Translations under genes and position numbers: made by a program
The notes under the pieces: model-generated
The model's database searches: none
Seen by the model: the letters and a program-made list of their open reading frames with translations, nothing else
What the model was told of the DNA's origin: nothing
Assembly: GCA_004380135.1 (NCBI GenBank)
Contig: QXCR01000223.1
Location: 1 to 36,528 of the forward strand
Length of the DNA stretch: 36,528 bases
Direction: 5' to 3'
From: Stemphylium vesicarium
Lineage: Eukaryota > Ascomycota > Dothideomycetes > Pleosporales > Pleosporaceae
In this document: positions 20,691 through 29,766 of the stretch, piece after piece
Numbering within the stretch: the first letter of the stretch is position 1
How the letters are laid out: each line of letters opens with the position of its first letter

Positions 20691-23600
20691 CGCGGCTCTA
20701 TTAAGCGATCTAGCTTAGTAAGTAATCTTAAAGTTAAACTAAAAGAGTATCTTAACTCATTAGACTTATCTTCTATTAAGTTTCTTAATTATTATAAAAC
20801 TTATTAAGTTCTAGTAATTAGAAAATATATTAATTAGGTCTAGAAGTTCTAATAAGTATATTTTCTATTATTTAAAGGTATTAACTACTCTAAGTAGTTT
20901 CTTATTATAAATATTATAATTAAGTTCTACTCTAGAAAACTTTCTAGAATAGTAGAATACTAGTCTCTATTTTTTATTATTATATAGCTATAATAGTATA
21001 GCGCTAAGTGCGTAATTAGACGCATTAGTCTTAACTTATATCTTACGTCTAGAGTTATATATTTTAAATATAGAGGCTTTAAGAAATATCTACTTTAATT
21101 AGTTAAAAGCTTCTTAGTATTTCTTTTTTTATTTAAACTCTACTTTTTTCTTTATAATCTTTATAAGTAGTATTATAATCTAGAAGTAGTTTCTAATAAA
21201 CTTTCTATAAAAATTTATAAATTCTAGAAAGAATTATATATTCTTAACTATTTTAGAAGTTAGCTACTTCTATATAGTCTAAATCTTCTTTAGATTTATT
21301 TTTATACCTTCTATTAAGATAATAAACTCTAGAAATTCTATTTCCTTTATATAGAATTTATACTTTATAAATTATAAGTATAGTTTATATTACTTAAACT
21401 TTTATAGTATCTTCTTTATATATTTTATATATTCTTTAAGTATACTCTTAGAATATACTAGTATATTATCTAAGTAAGTAGCTATAAAGATTCCTAGATA
21501 CTTATAAAGTGCCTTATTAATAACTACCTAAAAGGTTACTAGCGCGTTTATTAATCTAAATAATATAACTATATACTTATATAGTCTATACTTTATTTTA
21601 AAGGCTATCTTCTACTTATATCTTTTAGTAATTTAAATATAGTAAAATCTTTCCTAAATATTAAATTTTATAAACTACTTCGCTCTTTAGAGTTAATCTA
21701 TAAGCTCTATTATTAATAGTAGTAGATATTAATTCTTTATCGTGCTACTATTTACTCTATAGTAGTTAATATATAGTCGCTACTTTCTATTAGCTTTTTT
21801 AATAAATAGTATTAGTAAAGCTATTAGGCTATTGCTTTTGCGAATAAATTATTTACTTAGGTTCTTTCTAAGGTACTTACGCAACTCTAGTTTGTATTTA
21901 GGCGCGATTAGGTATATTAGTCTTAGGATAAGCTTAGCTTCTTCTTAGATATAGATCTTATAATTCTACTTCTAGTAATCTACTAACTTAGTTACTTCTA
22001 TTTTCTTAAATAGTTCTCTAAACTTATTTATATTATATTCCTTTAGAATATTTAGTAATATAGGCTCTTTCTTTATAGTTATAGTATATTTTAACTATAT
22101 AATTTTTATTTTCTTAGAGTCCTTCTTATAGATCTTCGCGATCTTATAAGGCGAGATCTTACTAATTCTTTCTTTATTAGGTAAGCTCTAGATTATTAGG
22201 CGTATCTCTTTCTATACTCTAGTAACCTTGCGCGTAGGTTCTTAGCTAAGTATTATCTTCTTTAGCTAATTAATAGCTAGGTTATACTTAATTAACTAAT
22301 TATAACTAATTAATATGTCTTCTTTTCTAAGATCTATAATATTAATATTTATCTAGTTCTAAATTTCTACTATATTTAGTAATACTAGTTAGGTCTTTAG
22401 TCTTATTATACTGCCCTTATATCCTATAAAGTTATTATTAGCTAATACTACTTATATTAGCTATTTCTTAGCCTAGTAGAGTATATTATATCTTTCTACT
22501 ACTTATAATAAGATAATTATCTAGATAGTACTACTATTAATAGTTACTATTATTTTATATCTATATACTAAGACTTCTATTCTTAACTAGAGGTTCTATA
22601 AACTTATATCTTATATATTATAGAGGGTTGTTTTAAGACTACCTATACTAGCGTAACTCTATCCCTAATAGTATTCTAGTTTTTTAACTACTTACCTTTT
22701 CTTTTCCTAGGAAAGTAGCTTACGCCGTACTTAGCGTTATAGTAGGTTCTATAATTATTCTTATAGTAAAACGTCTAATATAAGAGATTATAGAGAATAA
22801 GCCCCTAGCCTATAAATATATTCTTTATATACTATTTATTCTTAACTAGTCTATTCTTACTTATATTCTCTTAGACTTAGTTCTTTCTATAAGTCTATTA
22901 AGATTCTTTTTTTAATTTAGAGGGTTTCTCGTCTTTTTCTATAATAACTTCTTTAAAGTATAGTTATTTATTAAAGGCTTTCTTTATTATTTTCTTAGCT
23001 TCTTAGCTAGTAATAGTAATTTATTCTCTCTAACTATATTTATTTACTAAGTACGTATCTTATCTATACTTCTAGTATTATTAGTCTTATAAGCGCTATT
23101 ATACTATTACTATATAGACTTTTAAATTAGTTAGTTAAACCTCGTTCTAACTTATTATATTCTTAGCTTTAACTACTTAGAGAAGAAGCTTATACGTAGT
23201 ATTATCTAATAGCTAAACTTCCTTATATAGTTCTATATTACTAATATTACTATTAGTAGACTATTTTCTAGAATAGAGCGTGTCTTATCTAATTATTCTA
23301 ATTTTAATAGCTCTTTATTATCTCTTATTATTCTCTAGGTAGTCTCTATAGAAGTATCCTTTCTTTCTATATTAGAGATATACTTTATTATTATAGTATT
23401 TCTAATACTCTTTTTTAAAAAGTTTATTATTAAACTTTCTTTTAAGTTTATAATCTTTAGCTTATACTTAATTAGTTATAATTACGTCTTCTTCTTTATT
23501 AATCTAAATATTCTAGCGGAACCTCTTTATATTAGTAGAAATAAAGCTATCTTAAGTCTTTTATTAATAGCGTTTCTATAGCCTATTATTAATATAGGTA

Positions 23601-24433
23601 GCTAGTTCTACTAGTAAGTATAGATCTACTAGCTTATCGTAATATACTAAGCTATCCTTAATTATTTCCTTTAGACTATTCTTATATATAGTTCTTAGTA
23701 CTATATTATTCTAGTTAATATATAACTATAGCTACTTAAACTTAGTAGTATATAAGAATACTAATTTAGTCTATTTTAGGCGAGTAATTACTTTCTCTAT
23801 CTAGTTCTAAGTATTTACTTCTTTAAAGATATATTTTATTTCTTTCCTAAAATTAGTCTAGCTTATAAATAGGTATTATATTTCTAATTTAGTATCTTTT
23901 CTAATAGGGTTCTTAAGGTAATCTTCTACGTAGGGCTATATTTAGCTAGCTACTTTTCTTTTTATATATATATTAGCTATAATAATCTTTTCTTAATTAT
24001 TAGGTGCGCTATTAAACTTATAGAATAGTTTAATATTTATAAGAAATAAATAGAGTTTAGTTTAGCTACTATTATACTTTTCTAGAGCTACTATCTTAGA
24101 TAGTAGTTTTAGGCGTTTATTAGGCGTAGCTATAACTTAAGCTATAAGCTAGTTTACTAGTTCTATTAAGGTAGTAGTCTATCTTATCTAAGCTCTAAGC
24201 TAGCGCTTAAGATCTCTAACTAACTCTATCTAAATATTATTATTATTCTTAGACTTAGAGTTCTTAAGTATTTTATTATTAATAGGTAAGTAAGTCTCGC
24301 TAGGACCTAGTACTATAGCTAGCGTAGCTAGTATATATCTTCTATTAGCTACTACTAATATAATAGCTCTTCTTAATCTTCTTAAAGCATTCTATTAGTA
24401 AATACCTTCTATAGAGTCTATAGGTAGTTAAAG

Positions 24434-24929
24434 TATTATATAGAGTTTAGTAATACTTCTCTATTCTTAGTCTATACTAAGGTAGGCGAGGTATTATATA
24501 GTAGTAGTCCTATAGAGTTATCTAGTAACTAAGTAAAATAGTAGATATTTAGGTAAAAATAATTTAATTCTATATAAGTAATAGAATAACTAGTTAGTAA
24601 TCTAGGTAAGAGATATAACTATAGAAGAGTTATAAACTAAATAAGTTAACTATAATAAGAGTAATAATAAAACCTTTCTATTCTTATAACCTTATTATAG
24701 TTAGTCCTAGTATTATGCCTAGGTCTTAGAGTTACTAACTTCTCTTTATTTATATAAGGCTATAGCCTTATATAATAGGGGTGGCATTACTAATACCCTA
24801 GTCTTGGCGTAATGCTAGTCACGTAATCTGCGCACCCTGCGCCAATCATTATCCTTCGTCTCGTGCGACTGTTGGCTGCCAACATCGCATCCTTCGTTCA
24901 GGAGGGACTTTTGCTTGTTATCTGTAACA
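24434..24929 (-). repeat. 5' LTR of element D (496 bp)
   Basis: Same length as the LTR at 16127-16622. Here the outer part (about 24776-24929) is unmutated and the inner part is RIPed, so each half has an unmutated reference in the other copy. The differences between the copies are C-to-T or G-to-A, mainly at CpA/TpG but also at CpG and CpC. Confidence 0.93.
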
Positions 24930-24984
24930 CAAACATGTTGGGACTGAATGCGCCTAACTGCAGGCCTTCGGCCTGAGTGTTACA
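24930..24984. mobile_element. LTR E, right part
   Basis: It continues LTR E after element D, starting with the second CAAAC and ending gtgttaca at 24984. It includes a small perfect inverted repeat, caggccttcggcctg. It is not RIPed. Confidence 0.5.
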
Positions 24985-25163
24985 GTTTAAGAGAGCGCTA
25001 GCCTCCTTTTATATAGTAGCCTTCTAGAGGTCCTATCTTAGTAGGATACTAGTTACGTAATCTATACTCCCCGCGCTAATTATTACCTAAGGGTTTGTGC
25101 GACTATTAGCTACTAATATCGCATCCTTCGTCTAGGAGAGGCCTTTGCTTGTTATCTATAATA
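24985..25163 (-). mobile_element. Diverged, RIPed fragment of an LTR related to that of element D
   Basis: The last 170 bp align with the end of the LTR of D: the shared blocks actagttacgtaatct, cgactattagctactaatat, cgcatccttcgt and gcttgttatctataata occur in the same order. It starts within the LTR, so it is a truncated copy of a sister family. No duplication flanks it. Confidence 0.65.
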
Positions 25164-25246
25164 AAAGATTAGCTATGTACTTAACTTATATAAAGTAACT
25201 CCTTTATTACTTCCGTATATAGGTTGCCGTGCCCCGTCTTCTTAGG

Positions 25247-25458
25247 TGTAATGGGCTAGAGCCCTTGCCCTCTTGTCCTCGTCTACGACCTCGGCAACCG
25301 CGCCGACAGACGCTCAGATCACGTCGGACCAACGTTACCCCGATACACATAGATAGCCACGTAGCTCAGAAGCCTAGCTCGCTATCGAATACAATCTTAT
25401 TATACCAAGGTGAATGCTCCTCGAGCGTTGCTACTAGCCCTAGGCGTAGCCCCTTACA
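25247..25458 (+). mobile_element. Solo LTR, 212 bp, with TTAGG target duplication
   Basis: It begins tgtaatgggctagagccc and ends gcgtagccccttaca like the copy at 14055-14276. TTAGG lies on both sides (25242-25246, 25459-25463). It is inserted in the remnant of a Pogo transposase gene whose sequence resumes at 25459. Confidence 0.9.
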
Positions 25459-25541
25459 TTAGGCTCGTAATAGCAACGTACGTGAGCTTAAGGCTTAATC
25501 AACGTTGATACGTAATCGCGTGCGGCGTTATAAGAGCTTAT

Positions 25542-25660
25542 TGTCAGGACGCAGCCCTGCACCACTACGCCATGCAACCAAAAAGGTACGTATGATCAGT
25601 GAACTACTGATCATGGTGCAGGATAGTATATATCGTCATCTGGCCTGACCCGGCCTGACA
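25542..25660. mobile_element. 119-bp insertion element with TG...CA ends and CTTAT duplication
   Basis: It starts tgtcagg and ends cctgaca, with CTTAT directly on both sides (25537-25541, 25661-25665). Removing it and one CTTAT rejoins the Pogo transposase frame exactly (RRYKS followed by LLSTLI). Inside is a hairpin, tgatcagt...tactgatca. TG...CA ends and 5-bp duplication fit a solo LTR of a very small retrotransposon; a non-autonomous DNA element is the alternative. It shows no RIP although its target does. Confidence 0.85.
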
Positions 25661-26175
25661 CTTATTATCTACCTTAATTATTTAAGCTATTAGCTAGCTT
25701 AAGAAGAGGGTAGAAGTAATAATACTCTTAGCTAAGCTAATACGTAATTTAGTCGCTAGCCTTAAGAGAGCTAATAAAGTAGTAAGTAAGCGTAGGCAAC
25801 GCAAAAAGAAGCGGATATAGAAGTGCAGGACCTTAATAAAGGAAGAGAGAAAGGACATACTGGCTCAAAAGGAGGCTGACCAGCAGATCGAGCGTGAGCA
25901 GCGTCAAGGTGGAGAGCGATCAGGCCGCAGCCGCCAGGCTCTCGCGTACTGCAAGAGGTGCAGATAGACTTGGCAAAATTCGCATCCGTGCAAAAAAGAT
26001 ACTTTAGATACTGCTTAGTGCAATTTATCAATATCTCTATATTATCTCTTAACGTACTTGAGGTGTACGCTTGAACAAAGGTGCAAAGTTGGTGGGGATC
26101 GCTAGGATATAGACCCCTGTGATTTCGGATTTTGTTAAGGTTTTTGGGTGGCACGCGAAGCATGCACCTACGTTA

Positions 26176-26781
26176 CTCTTTAGGGAATGTCTAGATTTTA
26201 AGATAGAGCGAGCGATTCGACCTAAAGCGGGTTCTTCTCTTGGTTGCGCCATTGCGCCGACCGAAGGGATCGATTCACCACACTTAGATCTGCCGCGAGA
26301 GTAATATATACCCCGGTTATTGCACTGGACGAGACTGTCCGATCGCAGTGCGCCGCGAAATCGCGACCCGGCTATGCCCATCTAACGTCGCACGAGGACT
26401 CACACCGTTTAGTGAGTGTAGTAAACCATAGAACATCGAGGATGTGCATTATTCCGGGCAAGCGGTCATGATCATACAGACGTGTCCATGTAGCTAACGT
26501 GGCGAGCCGGATTGGTTGGATGACTAGACTGTAAAGCACTTCGAATCCGGTTGGAAGCAAACAATTCTTGATCCGTGTAACATTTTGTCATTGCGACAGC
26601 GTCCGACTGGTGTGCTAATTTGTCTCTCCGGGCTGTGTCGGAAAGCGCACCATCTGAGCTTTTGCAGCGTATATAGTGACAGCACCGGAAGGGTCTATTG
26701 CACGTCGGCAGAATCATCCTCCTCGACCGCGCGACAACTCAACTCAAAATTCTTACGACACCATCATCCTTTGCGTGAGAA
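26176..26781. other. Intergenic between TE block and gene block
   Basis: Composition is ordinary and RIP is absent. Short open frames occur on both strands but overlap one another and show no domain. It likely includes the promoter of the gene at 26800. Confidence 0.4.
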
Positions 26782-27633
26782 ATGTGGCGCGAACCAAGCA
26801 TGGACAGCGTCAAAATCCATTTCGGAAGAAGAAGTCTTCGCGTAGATACAGCAGCATTCCGTAGTTTCTTTCCCGCCATGCCGATGAACGCCGGGGGGAT
26901 CCAGGGTGAGCGCTTGGTAGATGTATTGAATGCGCATCTGAGCGGCCGGTTCGGTATCACGAGATACCAGATCGAGAAGACTCTCGAACAGTTCTTCGAA
27001 ATTCTCGGGGGGCCGTTTTCCAGTCACGGCGAAGGTCGGACACGATTGCGCGTCATAGCTGCACTGGAAAGGATGCTCGGTGCGGAGTGCGTCAGCAGTT
27101 ACGCCCAGCCCAACGGACTCCAGGCCACGCGACACGCCTTCATCATCTTCGCATACCTCGCGCTCGATTTCGAATCGGCCTTGTTGGCTCAGGCATTGTC
27201 GTGCTTATGGATCGGCGTCGCCCAGACAGTCAGAAACTGCGAGAGAACGATGTATGTCCACGATTGGAAGAAAGCCCAAGAGAAAGTTCAAGAAGTGGTC
27301 AACACCTTGGCCAACCCGGTGCACACGGGTGTGCGCGATTTGCCAGATTTTCCATCCACCCCATGGCCTCGAGGTCGAGCACCTCGTAACCTGGCGGCAC
27401 CTTGGCCGGGTCATCGAGCGCAGTCGGCACCGGGAGCGCGACACTTGCGTGACGGAAATATACGAGTCGTCATTCCGTCGCTTACCAGCTCGACCTGGAC
27501 TTCCCCCATGATGTCGCCAGGAAGATATGCATTCGATGGCCTTAGCAACATCCGCTACCAGCAGCAAGAGATGAACAACAAACTGGAGAATGTGGACGAG
27601 AAGCTGAATTGGCTCATAAGGCATCCATACTGA
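26782..27633 (+). CDS. Unrecognised protein, tandem paralogue 1 (277-283 aa)
   Basis: I recognise no named family. The second ATG (26800, MDSVKIHFG) has A at -3 and G at +4 and lines up with the start of the neighbour at 28546, so I favour it over the ATG at 26782. The N-terminus (VKIHFGRRSLRVDTAAFRSF) has a beta-beta-helix pattern, loosely like a BTB-type fold (weak inference). About residues 60-160 are helical, including a hydrophobic run FIIFAYLALDFESALLAQAL. A Pro/Arg-rich linker follows (about 195-245), and the protein ends in a short coiled coil, YQQQEMNNKLENVDEKLNWL. The gene has no intron. The protein has no signal peptide, so a cytosolic or nuclear site is likely. The neighbour shares the architecture and the C-terminal coil. 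It is the first gene next to the TE block. Confidence 0.7.
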   Translation: MWREPSMDSVKIHFGRRSLRVDTAAFRSFFPAMPMNAGGIQGERLVDVLNAHLSGRFGITRYQIEKTLEQFFEILGGPFSSHGEGRTRLRVIAALERMLGAECVSSYAQPNGLQATRHAFIIFAYLALDFESALLAQALSCLWIGVAQTVRNCERTMYVHDWKKAQEKVQEVVNTLANPVHTGVRDLPDFPSTPWPRGRAPRNLAAPWPGHRAQSAPGARHLRDGNIRVVIPSLTSSTWTSPMMSPGRYAFDGLSNIRYQQQEMNNKLENVDEKLNWLIRHPY

Positions 27634-28545
27634 AGGAGGGTGCTCGCCGCCGCCGACGAAATGGCCTGCATCAGGACGTAGGCGGACCGATCGGCCGCGA
27701 AGTCTTCAGTTTAGAGGCTTGACGTAAGGCTTGTTTCTCGGTATTGCTAATGAAATCTCTGATCCACAGGCGAGTGATGCGATGGATAGTGCACGACAGC
27801 CAAATGGCCTTATCGGTCGGAGTCGGTGGTCCTGTTCTTCTCGGTGGAGGCATCATTGGTGGGCTTTTTGAAGCGACGGACGAATCAATGAGGGTAGCAA
27901 CAGCGAGTTCGTATATTTTGGCATAATGGGGTGGCTGATGTGAGTGCGATGAGAAGGAAGACACCGTGTGCGTCCCTTCTGCGGAGGGAGGCACGATCAG
28001 GGTCCCTTTTTCCAGGACTTTGGATGCAACCTTTGTTCCTGCGCTTATTTAAGATGAGGTAGTAATTCATTCACATCGCGACGGCTGTCAGCCAGCATGC
28101 GAAGCTGACGTATAGTTTAATGTAGTTAATTGCGATCTCCAGTCATTTCCACATGCCATGGGACGTTGCCGAATGCGCATCTTTAGACATGTGTACTATC
28201 ATCGCGCTGCGTCGCACACACATGGTTCATGAACGCGTATTCCTACCTGTCTTGGGCGGCGACGGTGGAACACAGTGGCATATTGGAGGTATCGTGATTG
28301 CGGCCTCATGCGTTGCCGAAGCAAACATGTGCAACCCACCACAGTAATCGTATGGGTGAGCGTCGACCCTGGCGCTTTGAATCGGGCATGACACTCACCG
28401 GTGCTGGCTATATCACCCAGCGGCTGCCTAATCGCTCCATGCGGCCAGCAGGGTCACCCCATTGGCAACCCGGCATTGTTGCGTATGGCCATTTCGCCAC
28501 TGTCCATCTTCCTCAGTGGGCCTTCGATTTACTTGCATCTGAACA
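27634..28545. other. Spacer between the two paralogues, no confident gene
   Basis: A plus-strand frame at 27744-27926 (60 aa, with a Gly-rich hydrophobic stretch VGVGGPVLLGGGIIGGLF) and a minus-strand frame at 27671-27994 (Ser/Pro-rich) overlap. Neither has clear support, and they cannot both be judged from sequence alone. The 28300-28545 part is likely the promoter of the second paralogue. Confidence 0.35.
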
Positions 28546-29475
28546 ATGTCCGACATCGGTATCATATGCATCGACACCGACCGCGTATTGGAGGTGGACC
28601 TTGAAGAACTGGTGGAATGGCTGCCGGGCATCTATTACCGCATGTCTTTTGACCGCAGGTACGATGCGCGTGGTGACATTGAGGACATGGCCGTTTCGAT
28701 CGCCAGAAAGACATATCCCCCGATCAAAGTGGAAACCATCGTAGAGACTCTGAACGAACTTCTGGAACACCTAGCGCCGCGATATCTTGAAGATTCTAGC
28801 ACGGCGAAACGAATGCGACGAACGATGGGAAGACATCTAGATGACGACCTGTCTTTACCCGGTGCTGTGGGAATGCGACGTAGCAGACACAGGTATTTGG
28901 TCTTCTGTCTCTTGGCTCAGTTGACCCGTTCTGGAGCTCTTGCAGAGTGCATGGCCGAATTTCTCCGCAGCCACATCCACGAAGTCGTGAGTGATGAAGA
29001 TCCAAGGTTCTTCGGGGAATGGTGCATAGGTTCACTGTGCTTGAAGGACTCAACAGCAAGGTCGATCCTCCAGGAACTATCTCATCATCTCTTGGTTTTG
29101 GAGGACCCTGCCCATGATCCATGGTCGCAAGTCCGCCTTGGTGATCCGTGCGCCGGAACGTTAGTGGAGTCGTTCATGGGTGACCAAGAAAGGTCATACC
29201 TTTGTGCTTTACCAGGCCGGACTCCGACGATGCTAGGTGGTCTGCCTGGACCTCCTCTGGCTTTGTCGGGACATCTTCGTCACCCATGTCGGCGCCGAGA
29301 CTTCCAGATCGCGTACCCTGGATTTCCCTCTTCTGCGCCAAGGTCGCCAATCCTGCCGAGGGGACTGTTGCAGCCGAGCGGACGCTTAGATGAGATCGAG
29401 GAGCTGCACCATCAACAGGAAGAGATGAACGCAAAGCTTGAGGATATCGACCGGAAGCTGGACCGCCTGCTCTGA
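28546..29475 (+). CDS. Unrecognised protein, tandem paralogue 2 (309 aa)
   Basis: A single exon with a good ATG (A at -3). The order of parts follows paralogue 1: an N-terminus with alternating hydrophobic residues (IGIICIDTDRVLEVDLEELV), a helical middle (ETIVETLNELLEHLAP, then YLVFCLLAQLTRSGALAECMAEFL), a Pro/Gly/Arg-rich linker (about 210-285) and a C-terminal coil HHQQEEMNAKLEDIDRKLDRLL. The linker end FQIAYPGFPSSAPRSPIL matches IRVVIPSLTSSTWTSPMM of paralogue 1 in pattern. Overall identity is low outside the C-terminus, so the duplication is old or evolving fast. No signal peptide or transmembrane segment is obvious. Function unknown; the coil suggests dimerisation, perhaps with the neighbour (inference). 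Confidence 0.75.
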   Translation: MSDIGIICIDTDRVLEVDLEELVEWLPGIYYRMSFDRRYDARGDIEDMAVSIARKTYPPIKVETIVETLNELLEHLAPRYLEDSSTAKRMRRTMGRHLDDDLSLPGAVGMRRSRHRYLVFCLLAQLTRSGALAECMAEFLRSHIHEVVSDEDPRFFGEWCIGSLCLKDSTARSILQELSHHLLVLEDPAHDPWSQVRLGDPCAGTLVESFMGDQERSYLCALPGRTPTMLGGLPGPPLALSGHLRHPCRRRDFQIAYPGFPSSAPRSPILPRGLLQPSGRLDEIEELHHQQEEMNAKLEDIDRKLDRLL

Positions 29476-29766
29476 AATGCTAGTAGTAGAAGGAGCTCTT
29501 CGCTCCGAGTCTGGATGGAAGAGCACTTTGGGATCGCAATTTGGGTGGCGTAACTGATGTACGGATTCGCTGCTCCGCTCAGACAACGAGTCGCACTCGA
29601 CAACACCGTCTCTGACTGAAGATTATTAGTGAATATCGATATCATTATCACGTGTTGCCGTGATTAATCTATGTGCTCTTCAAACCTATGACCTAGCCCC
29701 GGACGCCTTGCTAAACTTGATGTGTCCCCGTGTTTGACCGAAGATGGGATCTCTCAGACTCGCTTT

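Larger units (their letters stand above)
16127..24929 (-). mobile_element. Complete Ty3/gypsy retrotransposon D (chromovirus-like), 8.8 kb with a nested Pogo
   Basis: The two LTRs are each 496 bp (16127-16622, 24434-24929) and flanked by a perfect CAAAC duplication (16122-16126, 24930-24934). A polypurine tract (aagaggggaggtag on the minus strand, 16623-16636) fixes the minus orientation. On the minus strand follow gag (about 24400-22700), RT (about 22000-21300; PFGLTNA block near 21570, catalytic YLDD now YLDN near 21470), RNase H ending in a NRAADALS motif near 20690, integrase with its zinc finger broken by the Pogo insertion at 18410-20259, and an integrase C-terminus plus chromodomain-like EYEVEEI stretch at about 17700-17400. 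Without the Pogo element it is about 6.95 kb. Stops from RIP occur throughout the body. Confidence 0.92.
25214..26173 (+). mobile_element. 3' part of a second Pogo-type transposon (transposase C-terminus and right end)
   Basis: After the solo LTR, the plus strand from 25459 is homologous to the C-terminal part of the Pogo transposase at 18.5-19.0 kb: the RNRVRRYKS stretch, KRANKVVSKRRQRKKKRI, DILAQKEADQQIEREQRQGGER, and a Cys-rich end CKRCR...NSHPCKK. It carries RIP-type stops. The non-coding end begins aagttggtgggg (26084), like the inner part of the other element's terminal repeat, and stops at acgt before TA at 26173. The 5' two thirds, including the catalytic core, is missing. The terminal repeat differs from the other copy, so it is another subfamily. 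Confidence 0.75.

Noticed and set aside
27671..27994. Overlapping frames on both strands between the paralogues
   Set aside because: Ser/Pro-rich minus frame and Gly-rich plus frame overlap; neither has a family pattern or convincing start, so not called as a gene.
28298..28744. 148-codon plus-strand frame upstream of paralogue 2
   Set aside because: Overlaps the start of the paralogue 2 gene in another frame and is rich in His/Trp/Arg, as out-of-frame reading often is.
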